A stretch of DNA of 64,000 nucleotides from Formosa sp. Hel3_A1_48. GTDB lineage: Bacteria; Bacteroidota; Bacteroidia; Flavobacteriales; Flavobacteriaceae. The stretch covers positions 434,001-498,000 of the forward strand of contig NZ_CP017259.1 in assembly GCF_001735715.1 (NCBI RefSeq), read 5' to 3'. Positions 19,471 to 27,839 of this stretch are shown in pieces (positions within the stretch are counted from its first letter, which is position 1; the number at the start of each line of letters is the position of its first letter). Below the pieces are notes generated by a model. The model saw only the letters and a program-made list of their open reading frames with translations, was not told the DNA's origin and searched no databases. The translations under genes were made by a program, and so were the position numbers.

Positions 19471-21618
19471 CTAGTAAAATACAGCTCTATTGTCTTCTAT
19501 CTCTGCGGCATCTTTTAAAGCGTTATACAACTGTGTGTTTACAGCACTTTCTTTGGCTTGTCCAACTCTGTTGGCTGCAGCTTGATAGCTGGTCAGTGCT
19601 GTAGCATCTGTCCTTTTTGTGACTTGAACTGCATAAACCCCGGCATTCCCTTCTATCAATTCAGAAGTTTCACCCTCTTTTAATCCAAATGCTGTTCCAA
19701 TGACCAATGGCTCACGACCCGCGCCAGAAAGGGTTGGGTTTTTCATGTTTACTGCAACTGCAGTTTTTACTGTTTGTCCTTCTGCAGCAGCGATATCTTC
19801 TAGAGTTGATGCAGTAATTCGATCTATAATGTATGCCGCTTTCTTCTCTTTTCTAACCTCAGGAAGTGCAGTAACCGATCCATCTTGAATAGACATGAGT
19901 CCTGCTTCATTTACACCTGTTAGCTTAACGACTACAAAACCTCCAGCGGTAGTACTGAAACTTTTAAAATCTCCTTCTTGAACACCATCTTCAAAAGCCC
20001 AGCGTACAATAGCGCGTTGTGCGCCAATACCAGGTATATTTTCTTCTAACTCCTTAACACTATTTACTGTACGAACGTTGTATTTGTTTTCCTCTGCTAT
20101 TGATTTAAAATCAGCATCAGCCACTGCGATTTCAAATTTAGATTTGTTTTTAAAGACCTCGTCTATAGTTTCAACTGATGGTTCAATTTCTTGAGCTATA
20201 GTCGCTACTTTAAATGCATCTTGTTTTTGGCCTTGATCCAAAACTTCGATAACGTGATACCCAAAGTCGGTTCGTACGACCCCAAGACTTCCTTTTGGAT
20301 TTTCAAAAGAATAGGCCTTAAATTCGGGTGCAAATCCGTCGGTATACGCAAATTCGATAACCCCTTCTTTTTCATTGCTTACTTTGTCTGAAGACAAAGA
20401 CAATAAAGACTTGAATTTGGAACGACTTCTTCTTAATACTTTATAAATACTATCTGCCGTGGCTTTGGCTTGGGCATCAGTTTTGGTCACCGTCACATCG
20501 GCACGAGCACCGCCTACAAAGGGGATCAAAATATGTCTTACTTTAGTAGAATCAGCAATGTCTTTTTTTGCAACCATTTTAGTCAATTTATAAAAGTTGC
20601 CTTCTTTGTAAGGGCCATGTATATCCCCCACGTTTAGCTCAGTAATTTTGTCTGCTATTTCAGATGAAAAAGAAGATCTGAAAACGTAGGTATCATTGAA
20701 TTTTTGCGCCGAATTTGCGTTCACAAAAGCCGCATGGTCTTTTGTGTTTTTGAATCCAACTACAGTTTCATTAGCTTTCGCTGCTTCGTTATATTCCTTC
20801 CGATCATCAATTAAAGTGTTTAAGTTATCTTGGATAGCCTGCTCATCAGCAAGAGAAGCCTCCTCTTTGAATTCAACGTATATTAAATCTCTTGAATCTT
20901 CAACTTCATATTTTTTAGGAAAGCGCTTCATGTACGCCTTTATTTCAGATTTTTTAACCTCAATTAAGCTATCAGGTACAGCTGAATACGGGATTTGCAC
21001 ATACTTAAGATCTACTTTGTTGTTTTCTAATTGGTAATCCAATTCGCCTTCTGTCAATGTTCCAATAATTCCTGCTTTCACCAAGTTAAAATACGTTTGT
21101 TGCACTCCAGAAACAGCAACATTTTGTTCAAAAGTTGTCCATGATTGGTAGTTGATTGGCGTCCCTCCTAATGTTGTAGTTTCAGGGGATATTGCCTTGA
21201 GGTTAGCAATAAATTCGTTCAGTTTGTCTTCATCAAAAAACCCTGCTTCGTTATTAAATTCTTCAAAAGAAGTAAGATTTTGTTTTAATAAGTCTCGCAT
21301 ATGATCCCGCTCAACAGATATTCCAACAGCATCGTATTGCGACTGCATTACTTTTGCACGGAGTTCACTTTCCCAAACACGATTCATCGCTTGGGTGTTG
21401 GTCATTGAACCTCCAGATTGTCTTTGTGCATTTTCAACTTTCGCCATAAAATCATCGCGTTCAATATCTTCACCGTTGACAACAGCAATTGCCGAATCGT
21501 TCGCAGAAGATGAACCAAGATTTTGATAAATATCCCCAATAATAAATGAGAACAATGCGAGTGCAATGATAATGATAAGAAAAATAGATCGTTGTCTTAT
21601 TTTATTTAATACTGCCAT
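19471..21618 (-). CDS. PpiD/SurA-like periplasmic peptidyl-prolyl isomerase
   Basis: A 715-residue membrane-anchored folding factor. One N-terminal membrane helix (about residues 12-30) is followed by a SurA_N-type chaperone domain and a parvulin (PpiC-type rotamase) domain near residues 340-470, recognised by KVRHILIPF and by the terminal FGYHVIEVLDQ. A second parvulin-like region follows. The protein would help outer-membrane proteins fold in the periplasm. Length is usual for the Bacteroidota form. It stands upstream of a good terminator; the next gene upstream starts 104 bp away. Confidence 0.92.
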   Translation of the reverse strand: MAVLNKIRQRSIFLIIIIALALFSFIIGDIYQNLGSSSANDSAIAVVNGEDIERDDFMAKVENAQRQSGGSMTNTQAMNRVWESELRAKVMQSQYDAVGISVERDHMRDLLKQNLTSFEEFNNEAGFFDEDKLNEFIANLKAISPETTTLGGTPINYQSWTTFEQNVAVSGVQQTYFNLVKAGIIGTLTEGELDYQLENNKVDLKYVQIPYSAVPDSLIEVKKSEIKAYMKRFPKKYEVEDSRDLIYVEFKEEASLADEQAIQDNLNTLIDDRKEYNEAAKANETVVGFKNTKDHAAFVNANSAQKFNDTYVFRSSFSSEIADKITELNVGDIHGPYKEGNFYKLTKMVAKKDIADSTKVRHILIPFVGGARADVTVTKTDAQAKATADSIYKVLRRSRSKFKSLLSLSSDKVSNEKEGVIEFAYTDGFAPEFKAYSFENPKGSLGVVRTDFGYHVIEVLDQGQKQDAFKVATIAQEIEPSVETIDEVFKNKSKFEIAVADADFKSIAEENKYNVRTVNSVKELEENIPGIGAQRAIVRWAFEDGVQEGDFKSFSTTAGGFVVVKLTGVNEAGLMSIQDGSVTALPEVRKEKKAAYIIDRITASTLEDIAAAEGQTVKTAVAVNMKNPTLSGAGREPLVIGTAFGLKEGETSELIEGNAGVYAVQVTKRTDATALTSYQAAANRVGQAKESAVNTQLYNALKDAAEIEDNRAVFY

Positions 21619-21722
21619 GGTATTTTATTCTTAGATTTTGTAAAAATATAGTGGACGAAAATACCAATTTAATTTGAAATAATAAAAAGGAAATGGTTTT
21701 AATTGAAGGTGTTGAAATTATC

Positions 21723-23012
21723 TCAATCTTGAGGCTCTATTTTAAGAGCAATTAATTCAATTTTTGTATTGGAAACCTCTTGAATTGTAAAAAGGAAACG
21801 ATCAATACTTATTTGCTGATTTTGTTCTGGAATTTCCTGAGTATGGTGAACAATTAGACCGCCTAAAGTTTCGTAATTTTCATGCTCTGGAAGCTGCAAT
21901 TTATAGGTTTCGTTCAAGTAATCTACTTCCAAGCGTGCAGAAAATAAAAAATTAAGCTGATCCATTTGTTCTTCAATTAGAGCTACCGAATCATGCTCGT
22001 CCTCGATTTCACCGAATAATTCCTCGACAATATCTTCAACCGTAAGAATTCCAGAGGTTCCTCCATATTCATCTAAAACTACAGCTAAGCTTTTGTGTTT
22101 TTTAGTCAAAACATTTAAAATATCTTTAGCTAACATAGTTTCTGGAACAAATTCTATGGGCATTAGCATCGATTTGATGGTTTTTGGATTTTTGAATAAA
22201 TCGAAAGCGTGTACATATCCTAAGATATCATCAATTGTGCTCTTGTACACAACAATTTTTGAATGACCTGTTTGGGTAAACAACTTGCTTAAATTTTCAA
22301 TTGTATCATGGATTTCAATTGCTGTAAGCTCAGTCCGTGGCACCATTGCTTCACGGGCTTTGACTTCTGAAAATTCTAATGCATTTTGAAAAATGATGAT
22401 TTCACTATCAACCTCATCATCGGCCTCAACAGATTGCATTTGCTCGCTTATGTAATTGCCGAGATCAACTTTAGTGAATGCCAACTGCACATCATCCCCT
22501 TTAGTTTTGAAAAATGTCTTTAATACAAAGTCGGATATCCAAATAACGAAATCTGAAAATAGAGAAAATAAGATATAAAACACGAAAGCAGGAAGCGCCA
22601 ACAATTTCAATAGTGAATTGGCATAGATTTGAAAAAAAACTTTAGGTAAAAACTCAGCCGAAATCAAAATTACCAAGGTAGATATGATGGTTTGAGTCAG
22701 CAAACTAAGCTCATTAAACAGATAGTAAACAAGCGTAGAGTCTGTAGGTAAATGCTGAGAAAACCAAGCCACCAAAACATCCCCCATATACAAGCCATAA
22801 ACTACCAAAGCGATATTATTTCCAATGAGCATTGTAGCAATAAATTTGGAAGGTTTTGCAGTAATTTTGGTTAACAAAAGTGAAAGAAAACCTCTTTGCT
22901 TTTTCTCAATTTCAATATGTATTTTATTGGAAGAAACAAACGCGATTTCCATTCCTGAAAAAAAGGCTGAAAAAATCAAGCTCAATACAATAATTAGGGT
23001 ATCTAAGGACAT
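21723..23012 (-). CDS. CNNM/DUF21-CBS-CorC_HlyC domain membrane protein (hemolysin-family)
   Basis: A 429-residue protein with an N-terminal DUF21/CNNM membrane domain (residues 1-180, three to four helices), a pair of CBS domains (about 200-330, with KIVVYKSTIDDILGYVH and VVLDEYGGTSGILTVEDIVE), and a C-terminal CorC_HlyC domain (about 345-425). Related proteins act in Mg2+/Co2+ transport; the old name hemolysin is not functional. The gene starts 2 bp after a 63-residue membrane protein and is part of an envelope cluster with LptC. Gliding protein GldE shares this architecture, but nothing here allows that name. Confidence 0.92.
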   Translation of the reverse strand: MSLDTLIIVLSLIFSAFFSGMEIAFVSSNKIHIEIEKKQRGFLSLLLTKITAKPSKFIATMLIGNNIALVVYGLYMGDVLVAWFSQHLPTDSTLVYYLFNELSLLTQTIISTLVILISAEFLPKVFFQIYANSLLKLLALPAFVFYILFSLFSDFVIWISDFVLKTFFKTKGDDVQLAFTKVDLGNYISEQMQSVEADDEVDSEIIIFQNALEFSEVKAREAMVPRTELTAIEIHDTIENLSKLFTQTGHSKIVVYKSTIDDILGYVHAFDLFKNPKTIKSMLMPIEFVPETMLAKDILNVLTKKHKSLAVVLDEYGGTSGILTVEDIVEELFGEIEDEHDSVALIEEQMDQLNFLFSARLEVDYLNETYKLQLPEHENYETLGGLIVHHTQEIPEQNQQISIDRFLFTIQEVSNTKIELIALKIEPQD

Positions 23013-23014
23013 GC

Positions 23015-23206
23015 TTATAACTTACCTCGATCTTTAAAGCGTTTTTGGTACTTGTTTCTGAAAAAGAAAATAAAGATGGCAAAAGCCACGAAAAATAAAG
23101 ACATGTATGCACCATTTCTATTTGTACTCCATTTTGAAACCGCATCATAAGCAAATAGAACAGCAAAAATGATGTAAAAATATTTGAAATAGGATATAAG
23201 TTTCAT
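23015..23206 (-). CDS. Small two-helix membrane protein between lptC and CNNM gene
   Basis: A 63-residue protein with two hydrophobic segments (about 7-22 and 32-48) and a basic C-terminus (KYQKRFKDRGK). It is 2 bp from the following CNNM gene and 46 bp after lptC, all on one strand, so it reads as a real operon member. I recognise the arrangement as usual in flavobacteria but know no function. Confidence 0.75.
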   Translation of the reverse strand: MKLISYFKYFYIIFAVLFAYDAVSKWSTNRNGAYMSLFFVAFAIFIFFFRNKYQKRFKDRGKL

Positions 23207-23252
23207 TGGATATATTAAATTTTATAGTACATACTAAAGGTAAATATACATA

Positions 23253-23804
23253 TTATTCCTCAATGTAGATGCGGCCAGTTACTTCTAATACTTGTGCATT
23301 TGTGAAATCTTGATTGGCATCAAAGCCATTGCCGTTAGTGAGGTAGTCTTTTGTCCTAAATTTGACTGGAAAATCAGTAAATAACCATTCCTTTTTTTGG
23401 TCGTAATAGAGCTGGTCCGTAAATAGCGTATCATTGGTTGCTGTTGTTAGCACCACATTTCCTCTCAGATCGATTAAATCTGTATTATTGTAAATGACTG
23501 CACTATTGGCTATAACTACACTCTCTTGATTTGAGTCATCTAAAAGTGTAAGATCAATCCCATCTGGAAATTGATAGTACGGGAATTTTCTGTTTGAAAA
23601 ATTAATCATTTTTGGACTTTCTAATATGGAAGTCAGTCGACCCGAATCGGTATGCCTGGTATTGATGTTTTCCGCAATAGAAACGGGCAAATAAGAAACT
23701 TTAGATTTATTTTGAATTTTATTTAAACGTTTTTCACATGAAAAAAGCACCACTCCCAGTACTAGGATTACAGTGCTTTTGATTATGTTTTTAAAGAAAT
23801 TCAA
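23253..23804 (-). CDS. lptC: LPS export periplasmic protein LptC (lipoprotein-like)
   Basis: LptC links the inner-membrane Lpt ATPase complex to the periplasmic LptA bridge for lipopolysaccharide export. The LptC jelly-roll strands are visible in NSAVIYNNTDLIDLRGNVVL and LFTDQLYYDQKKEWLFTDFP. I chose a TTG start at 23,804 rather than the ATG at 23,849: it lies 1 bp after the stop of the upstream TPR gene and gives MNFFKNIIKSTVILVLGVVL then FSC, a proper signal/lipobox, while the ATG would add 15 residues overlapping the upstream gene. About 183 residues result. The start choice is inference. Confidence 0.85.
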   Translation of the reverse strand: MNFFKNIIKSTVILVLGVVLFSCEKRLNKIQNKSKVSYLPVSIAENINTRHTDSGRLTSILESPKMINFSNRKFPYYQFPDGIDLTLLDDSNQESVVIANSAVIYNNTDLIDLRGNVVLTTATNDTLFTDQLYYDQKKEWLFTDFPVKFRTKDYLTNGNGFDANQDFTNAQVLEVTGRIYIEE

Positions 23805-23805
23805 A

Positions 23806-25185
23806 TTACAAACTTGGTACTGTAACATTGCGTTGAATCCAACAGCCAATATTAATCACTTGACCCGCTCGCCCCGATGAGAATATTTCGCTCTTTTGTG
23901 GGGCCTTGGCCTTGTAGTTAGCAATAGACTTAGCTGCATTTTTCTTCATGTTTGGATCTACTCGAGCAGCTTTGGCAGCTTCATTTGCAGCTAACCAATA
24001 TACAGCACGTTTAGAAAAATTATCGGTTCCACAATTGTTTGCACTTTTGGCATACATGGAGGAGATTGCTAAATATGCTTTTCCTAAACTCGGGTTGAAT
24101 TTGAGGGATTTCATGTAATAGCTTCTAGCTTGACTGTACTGACCTTTTTTCTTGAAATTTGTGGCAATCTTGAACAATATTTTAGATTTGGCAAATTCAT
24201 CCGTTTCGAGGGTTACCGCCTGGTTATAGTAATTCAAAGCCTCTGCAGACTGCCCAGCTTTTTCTTTTAAAATCCCTAGATAAAACGCAGTATCGGCATT
24301 TGGCTCAAGAGCATTTTTTTGTTCTACAATGCGTACAAACAAAGGATCATCATTACACCCTTTTGCATACATTCTGTTCATTGCGCGCTGCAACCATAAA
24401 CCATCATTTTTGAAGATTTCAAAATCTCTTGTGTACAATGGAATTAGATTTTCACAATTTGCACGTGTTCCAAGTTTGGTATCTATACTGGATGAAATTT
24501 GATTGTATGCCTTTAGGTAACTGTTGTAAGATTTTAACTTAGAAGCTTCAGATCTAGAAAGGTCCTTAGATTCACCGTCCTCATCTAAAAATGCGTTACG
24601 CTTATTCGTGTAATTTTTAACCTCATTTTCAACCTTTTCACTAATTTCATCGTACATGTTAAACAGCTCCTGTGCCGGTATATTTTTGGCATCATACATA
24701 TCTACAACTAAAGAAAAATAGGTGTATAAACTTTTTGGGTTTGTAAATGTTTTTGCATCTGCTTTGTAAGCTTGATTAAAAGATGCAAACAACTCATCTT
24801 TAGTAAGTCCTAACTCCTTCCGATTATCGTATTGTAATTGACATGCTTTGGCCATGTATGTCCCCTTAGGAGTTACAGAAGGAAAAAAGGTTGCGCGTTC
24901 CTCCCAGAGTTTAATCATATCATTGATAAAGGCAGTCTTTTCGGCAGCAGTAGTGTTTTTTATTTTATATTTCAAAATGCGTTCCCCGTAAACAAAAATG
25001 GCTTTGTTGAAACGTGGGTTTCTCTGACGAAGCTCCATCCATGGTACATATGCAGAATCATAGTTTTTTGCCTTTACATATTCACTAAAAATAGATAAGG
25101 ATTGTAAATCTTGCTCATTTTGAGCAAGAACAGGCGAAAAGGCCAAATTTAAAAACGCCAAAAAAAGTGTAAGTTTAAATTTCAT
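23806..25185 (-). CDS. Exported tetratricopeptide-repeat protein
   Basis: A 459-residue exported protein. I chose the ATG at 25,185 because it opens directly onto a signal peptide (MKFKLTLFLAFLNLAFSP then VLAQ), while the longer ATG at 25,251 would place 22 polar residues in front. TPR units are clear near the C-terminal half (AEALNYYNQAVTLE, YSQARSYYMKSLKFNPSLGK). TPR proteins mediate protein-protein contacts. It is sandwiched between an outer-membrane protein gene and lptC on the same strand, a stable flavobacterial gene order. Exact role unknown. Confidence 0.85.
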   Translation of the reverse strand: MKFKLTLFLAFLNLAFSPVLAQNEQDLQSLSIFSEYVKAKNYDSAYVPWMELRQRNPRFNKAIFVYGERILKYKIKNTTAAEKTAFINDMIKLWEERATFFPSVTPKGTYMAKACQLQYDNRKELGLTKDELFASFNQAYKADAKTFTNPKSLYTYFSLVVDMYDAKNIPAQELFNMYDEISEKVENEVKNYTNKRNAFLDEDGESKDLSRSEASKLKSYNSYLKAYNQISSSIDTKLGTRANCENLIPLYTRDFEIFKNDGLWLQRAMNRMYAKGCNDDPLFVRIVEQKNALEPNADTAFYLGILKEKAGQSAEALNYYNQAVTLETDEFAKSKILFKIATNFKKKGQYSQARSYYMKSLKFNPSLGKAYLAISSMYAKSANNCGTDNFSKRAVYWLAANEAAKAARVDPNMKKNAAKSIANYKAKAPQKSEIFSSGRAGQVINIGCWIQRNVTVPSL

Positions 25186-25216
25186 CTTAAGATTTGTTAT
25201 GTATGTTATTATATTT

Positions 25217-26521
25217 TTAATTAAATTTTCTTTTTTCAAACCATCGGTCATTGAGCGAAAGACTTAAACTAACATTAAAAAAGTTTTCTTGCACCAAATT
25301 TGATGATGTGGTTCCACGCTGACCAATTTCAAACCCAATATTTGCATTTGAAAATAAGCGCCCCACTGGTACACCTACTCCAAAAGATATGCCAAGTTCG
25401 TCAATAGATTCATTATTAACCACTAGACCAGTTTGTTCTAAGCGCAATCCAGCTCTGTAAACTACACGCTTAAAGTAGCTGCTAAAAGAATCGTATTTAG
25501 GAATAAAAAAACCACCAATTGAAATTGATGACGCATCTTCAAAAGAAGCATTATCAATAGATATAAAATTACTGGAGAACTCTGAAGTATTAAGAAGGGT
25601 ATAATCTATTCCTGCAAACCATTTCCTTGGACGTCCAATGCCAATTCCGAAGGATGTTTTGGACGGAAGGGTTAAATTAGTATTTGCTAAATTAAGTGCT
25701 GCTAAGTCGACTTCAGAAGATGTAACCACAAATTCTTTGTCAGTTGAGTCAATTGAAATAGTAGCAAATTGGCTTGTGTTTTCAGAGCTTAGGTTGGCTA
25801 GAGGAGTATACGTAGCTGTTGCCATCAACTCTAAGTTATTAGAAATCCTTTTGGTAAAAGCGAGTCCAAAATTAAATGAAAAACCTCCTATATTCGAGCG
25901 ATTTACTTCGCGGCTTTGGTATTGTAGTAATTGACCTTGGTCGTTGTAACCAAAAGCAATGTTTGTATTGCTGATGCTCCCAAAATTGTAATGTGCATCT
26001 ACACCAATTTTTAGGTTATCGTGCAATTGATAACCAACTCCAAAAAAAACCTCATTGACACCACCTTCACCTCGATAACGATATTGAATTTGATCGTCAG
26101 TATTTCTGGATTGAAGTTTATAACCAACGGATGAAAAAGGAATCAGGCCAAAACCAAACCCAAACTTACCCATGGGCAGCACTAGAGCTAAGTAGTCCAC
26201 TGATGAGTTTTCGGCTTTGTCTGTAGCCGTATTTGTTTTGAGTTTTATTGACGAAAAACTTGTTCCAATGGCATACTTAACGGGACGTGCTTCGTTGTTG
26301 TAGAACGATAAATTTTTACCTGCAAAAGAGGCCGGGTTTCTTAGATTGATGTGAATACTGTCTGTATAAACACTTAAGCCTCCCATCGATTGGTTTTCAA
26401 CAGTACCCTTGAACTTTAGGCTACCTATACCATAAAATGAGTAGGGAGAACTAGTACCTTGTTGTGCTTGAGAAAATGCAGAACACGCAACAATTGCACA
26501 AATTATAAACTTTTTAAACAT
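25217..26521 (-). CDS. Outer-membrane beta-barrel protein, FadL/PorV-like
   Basis: A 434-residue exported protein with a signal peptide (residues 1-19, ending SQAQ), then SSPYSFYGIGSLKF, a start typical of Bacteroidota outer-membrane proteins of this locus, and alternating amphipathic strands through to the C-terminus, consistent with a beta-barrel. It shares one base with the stop of coaX and precedes the TPR gene by 31 bp. I do not know the transported substrate. FadL-like is a fold-level guess. Confidence 0.78.
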   Translation of the reverse strand: MFKKFIICAIVACSAFSQAQQGTSSPYSFYGIGSLKFKGTVENQSMGGLSVYTDSIHINLRNPASFAGKNLSFYNNEARPVKYAIGTSFSSIKLKTNTATDKAENSSVDYLALVLPMGKFGFGFGLIPFSSVGYKLQSRNTDDQIQYRYRGEGGVNEVFFGVGYQLHDNLKIGVDAHYNFGSISNTNIAFGYNDQGQLLQYQSREVNRSNIGGFSFNFGLAFTKRISNNLELMATATYTPLANLSSENTSQFATISIDSTDKEFVVTSSEVDLAALNLANTNLTLPSKTSFGIGIGRPRKWFAGIDYTLLNTSEFSSNFISIDNASFEDASSISIGGFFIPKYDSFSSYFKRVVYRAGLRLEQTGLVVNNESIDELGISFGVGVPVGRLFSNANIGFEIGQRGTTSSNLVQENFFNVSLSLSLNDRWFEKRKFN

Positions 26522-27249
26522 TAGTTTGATTTATATTCTAGTAAAAAATTAAGCCCTTCTAATAGAAAATTCGAGTTCGCAAATATGCTAATTTTAAATT
26601 GTTTACACAAGAAATTAGCATCTCCACCTGTTAAAATAACTGTTAATTCTGGATAATTTGATGAATATGATGAAATTACCCCATTTATTTCTTGGATTGT
26701 TCCATGTACCACACCACTGTGGATGGAAGATGCTGTACTGGTACCAATAAAGTGTTCAACAGAAGAGGGGTTTAATATTGGCAGATTTGCTGTATGTTCG
26801 TGAAGAGCTGTGTAGCGCATATTAAGCCCCGGAGCAATAGCACCTCCCAAATATTGAGCTTTAGCGTTAACAAAATCATAGGTGATACAAGTTCCAGCAT
26901 CTATTATCAGTGTGTTGGTTTTTGGATATTGATCTATTGCTGCAGCAACAAGAGCTAGTCGATCAATTCCCAAGGATTCTGGAGTTTTGTATAAATTTTC
27001 AAATGGCATTGTGAAGTGTCGACCCAGGACCATTACCTCGCATTGTGTCGACAAATTGGCAATGAGGCCGTCAGGAATAGTTGCTACGGAAGCAACTAGG
27101 ATTTTGCTTATTTCGCTGTTATTGTTTAGTAATTTTTTTGCAGAGAAAAGCAATTTTGAAGCGCTTGATCGCTCCAAAATCTTGAGTTTATTATGTTCAA
27201 AAATAGCAAGTTTTGCACTTGTATTTCCGATGTCAATTATTAAATTCAT
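26521..27249 (-). CDS. coaX: Type III pantothenate kinase
   Basis: A 242-residue cytosolic kinase of the ASKHA superfamily that makes 4'-phosphopantothenate, the first step of coenzyme A synthesis. The phosphate-binding motif DIGNTSAKLAIF is at residues 5-16; DAGTCITYDFV and LGGAIAPGLNMRY are the conserved catalytic segments. Type III enzymes are typically 240-260 residues. The gene is the first of the envelope-cluster run on the minus strand and starts about 95 bp from tRNA-Phe, which points the other way. Confidence 0.95.
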   Translation of the reverse strand: MNLIIDIGNTSAKLAIFEHNKLKILERSSASKLLFSAKKLLNNNSEISKILVASVATIPDGLIANLSTQCEVMVLGRHFTMPFENLYKTPESLGIDRLALVAAAIDQYPKTNTLIIDAGTCITYDFVNAKAQYLGGAIAPGLNMRYTALHEHTANLPILNPSSVEHFIGTSTASSIHSGVVHGTIQEINGVISSYSSNYPELTVILTGGDANFLCKQFKISIFANSNFLLEGLNFLLEYKSN

Positions 27250-27298
27250 AACAATTATTAGACTGTAAATTTACAAAACCATTTTTTTAAAATTTTAC

Positions 27299-27328
27299 TT
27301 TGGGAATATTAAAATTGCATTATATTTG
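27299..27328 (+). promoter_or_regulatory. tRNA-Phe promoter: TTTG (-33) and TATATTTG (-7)
   Basis: A TTTG at 27,299-27,302 and a TATATTTG at 27,321-27,328 are separated by 18 bp, close to the Bacteroidota sigma-A consensus (TTTG, 19-20 bp, TAnnTTTG). The tRNA starts 17 bp downstream. This is the best promoter match I found in the window. Confidence 0.7.
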
Positions 27329-27344
27329 CAATCGCTATATGTGG

Positions 27345-27417
<73 letters not shown>

Positions 27418-27426
27418 CTTTAAATT

Positions 27427-27466
27427 CCCGTAATATCCTTTACTATAAGGTTTTACGGGTTTTTTC
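27427..27466 (+). terminator. Element-borne terminator after tRNA-Phe
   Basis: CCCGTAA (27,427-27,433) pairs with TTACGGG (27,453-27,459), with an inner CCTT/AAGG extension, followed by a run of six T. It lies just inside the island and can end tRNA-Phe transcription in place of the displaced chromosomal terminator at 56,051. Confidence 0.75.
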
Positions 27467-27473
27467 TTTTTAG

Positions 27474-27500
27474 GGGTGTGCTCAAAAGTGTGCGCAGTTT
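27474..27500 (+). repeat. Left copy of 27-bp subterminal repeat (putative integrase/Xis arm site)
   Basis: GGGTGTGCTCAAAAGTGTGCGCAGTTT differs by one base (A/G) from 55,886-55,912, in the same orientation. Each copy holds two GTGTGC hexamers 12 bp apart, as expected of a protein-binding site. It lies 55 bp inside attL. Role as an arm-type site is inference. Confidence 0.7.
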
Positions 27501-27536
27501 GTAACATTACATAACATTTATACTGTTATACTTTAA

Positions 27537-27827
27537 TTAAGCAGCATGGTCCAATCTCTCCAAAACTTCAGCCTCTTTATATAAGACACGTCTACCCATT
27601 CTACTCGGAACAAGTATATTTTTCTTTTCCCAATTATTAAGAGTTACCTCTGTTACATGAAGTAATTTTGCAGTTTCACTTCTACTCAAATACTTTTCAT
27701 GTGAGTTATTAAAAGTAGTCTGACCTATTGCCTTCTGTCGGTTCAATTCTAATTTGACACCTTCTTTAACGATTTGGATTAGTTCGTCTTTTGTTACATT
27801 CAATATTTGTATGGTTTGTTCTTTCAT
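27537..27827 (-). CDS. Excisionase-like MerR/HTH_17 DNA-binding protein
   Basis: A 96-residue protein with a helix-turn-helix 17/MerR-type winged domain in its C-terminal two thirds: SRSETAKLLHVTEVTLNNWE (residues about 50-69) and VLYKEAEVLERL. Such proteins next to tyrosine-recombinase attachment sites serve as excisionases (recombination directionality factors) or regulators. It is the last gene of the minus-strand unit reading toward attL and lies near the left 27-bp repeat. It is 12 bp downstream of the polymerase-like gene. Excision function is inference from position. Confidence 0.8.
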   Translation of the reverse strand: MKEQTIQILNVTKDELIQIVKEGVKLELNRQKAIGQTTFNNSHEKYLSRSETAKLLHVTEVTLNNWEKKNILVPSRMGRRVLYKEAEVLERLDHAA

Positions 27828-27839
27828 TATTTTGTTTTT

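Noticed and set aside
21723-23012. Gliding motility protein GldE
   Set aside because: Shares the DUF21-CBS-CorC layout, but no gld neighbours support the specific name.
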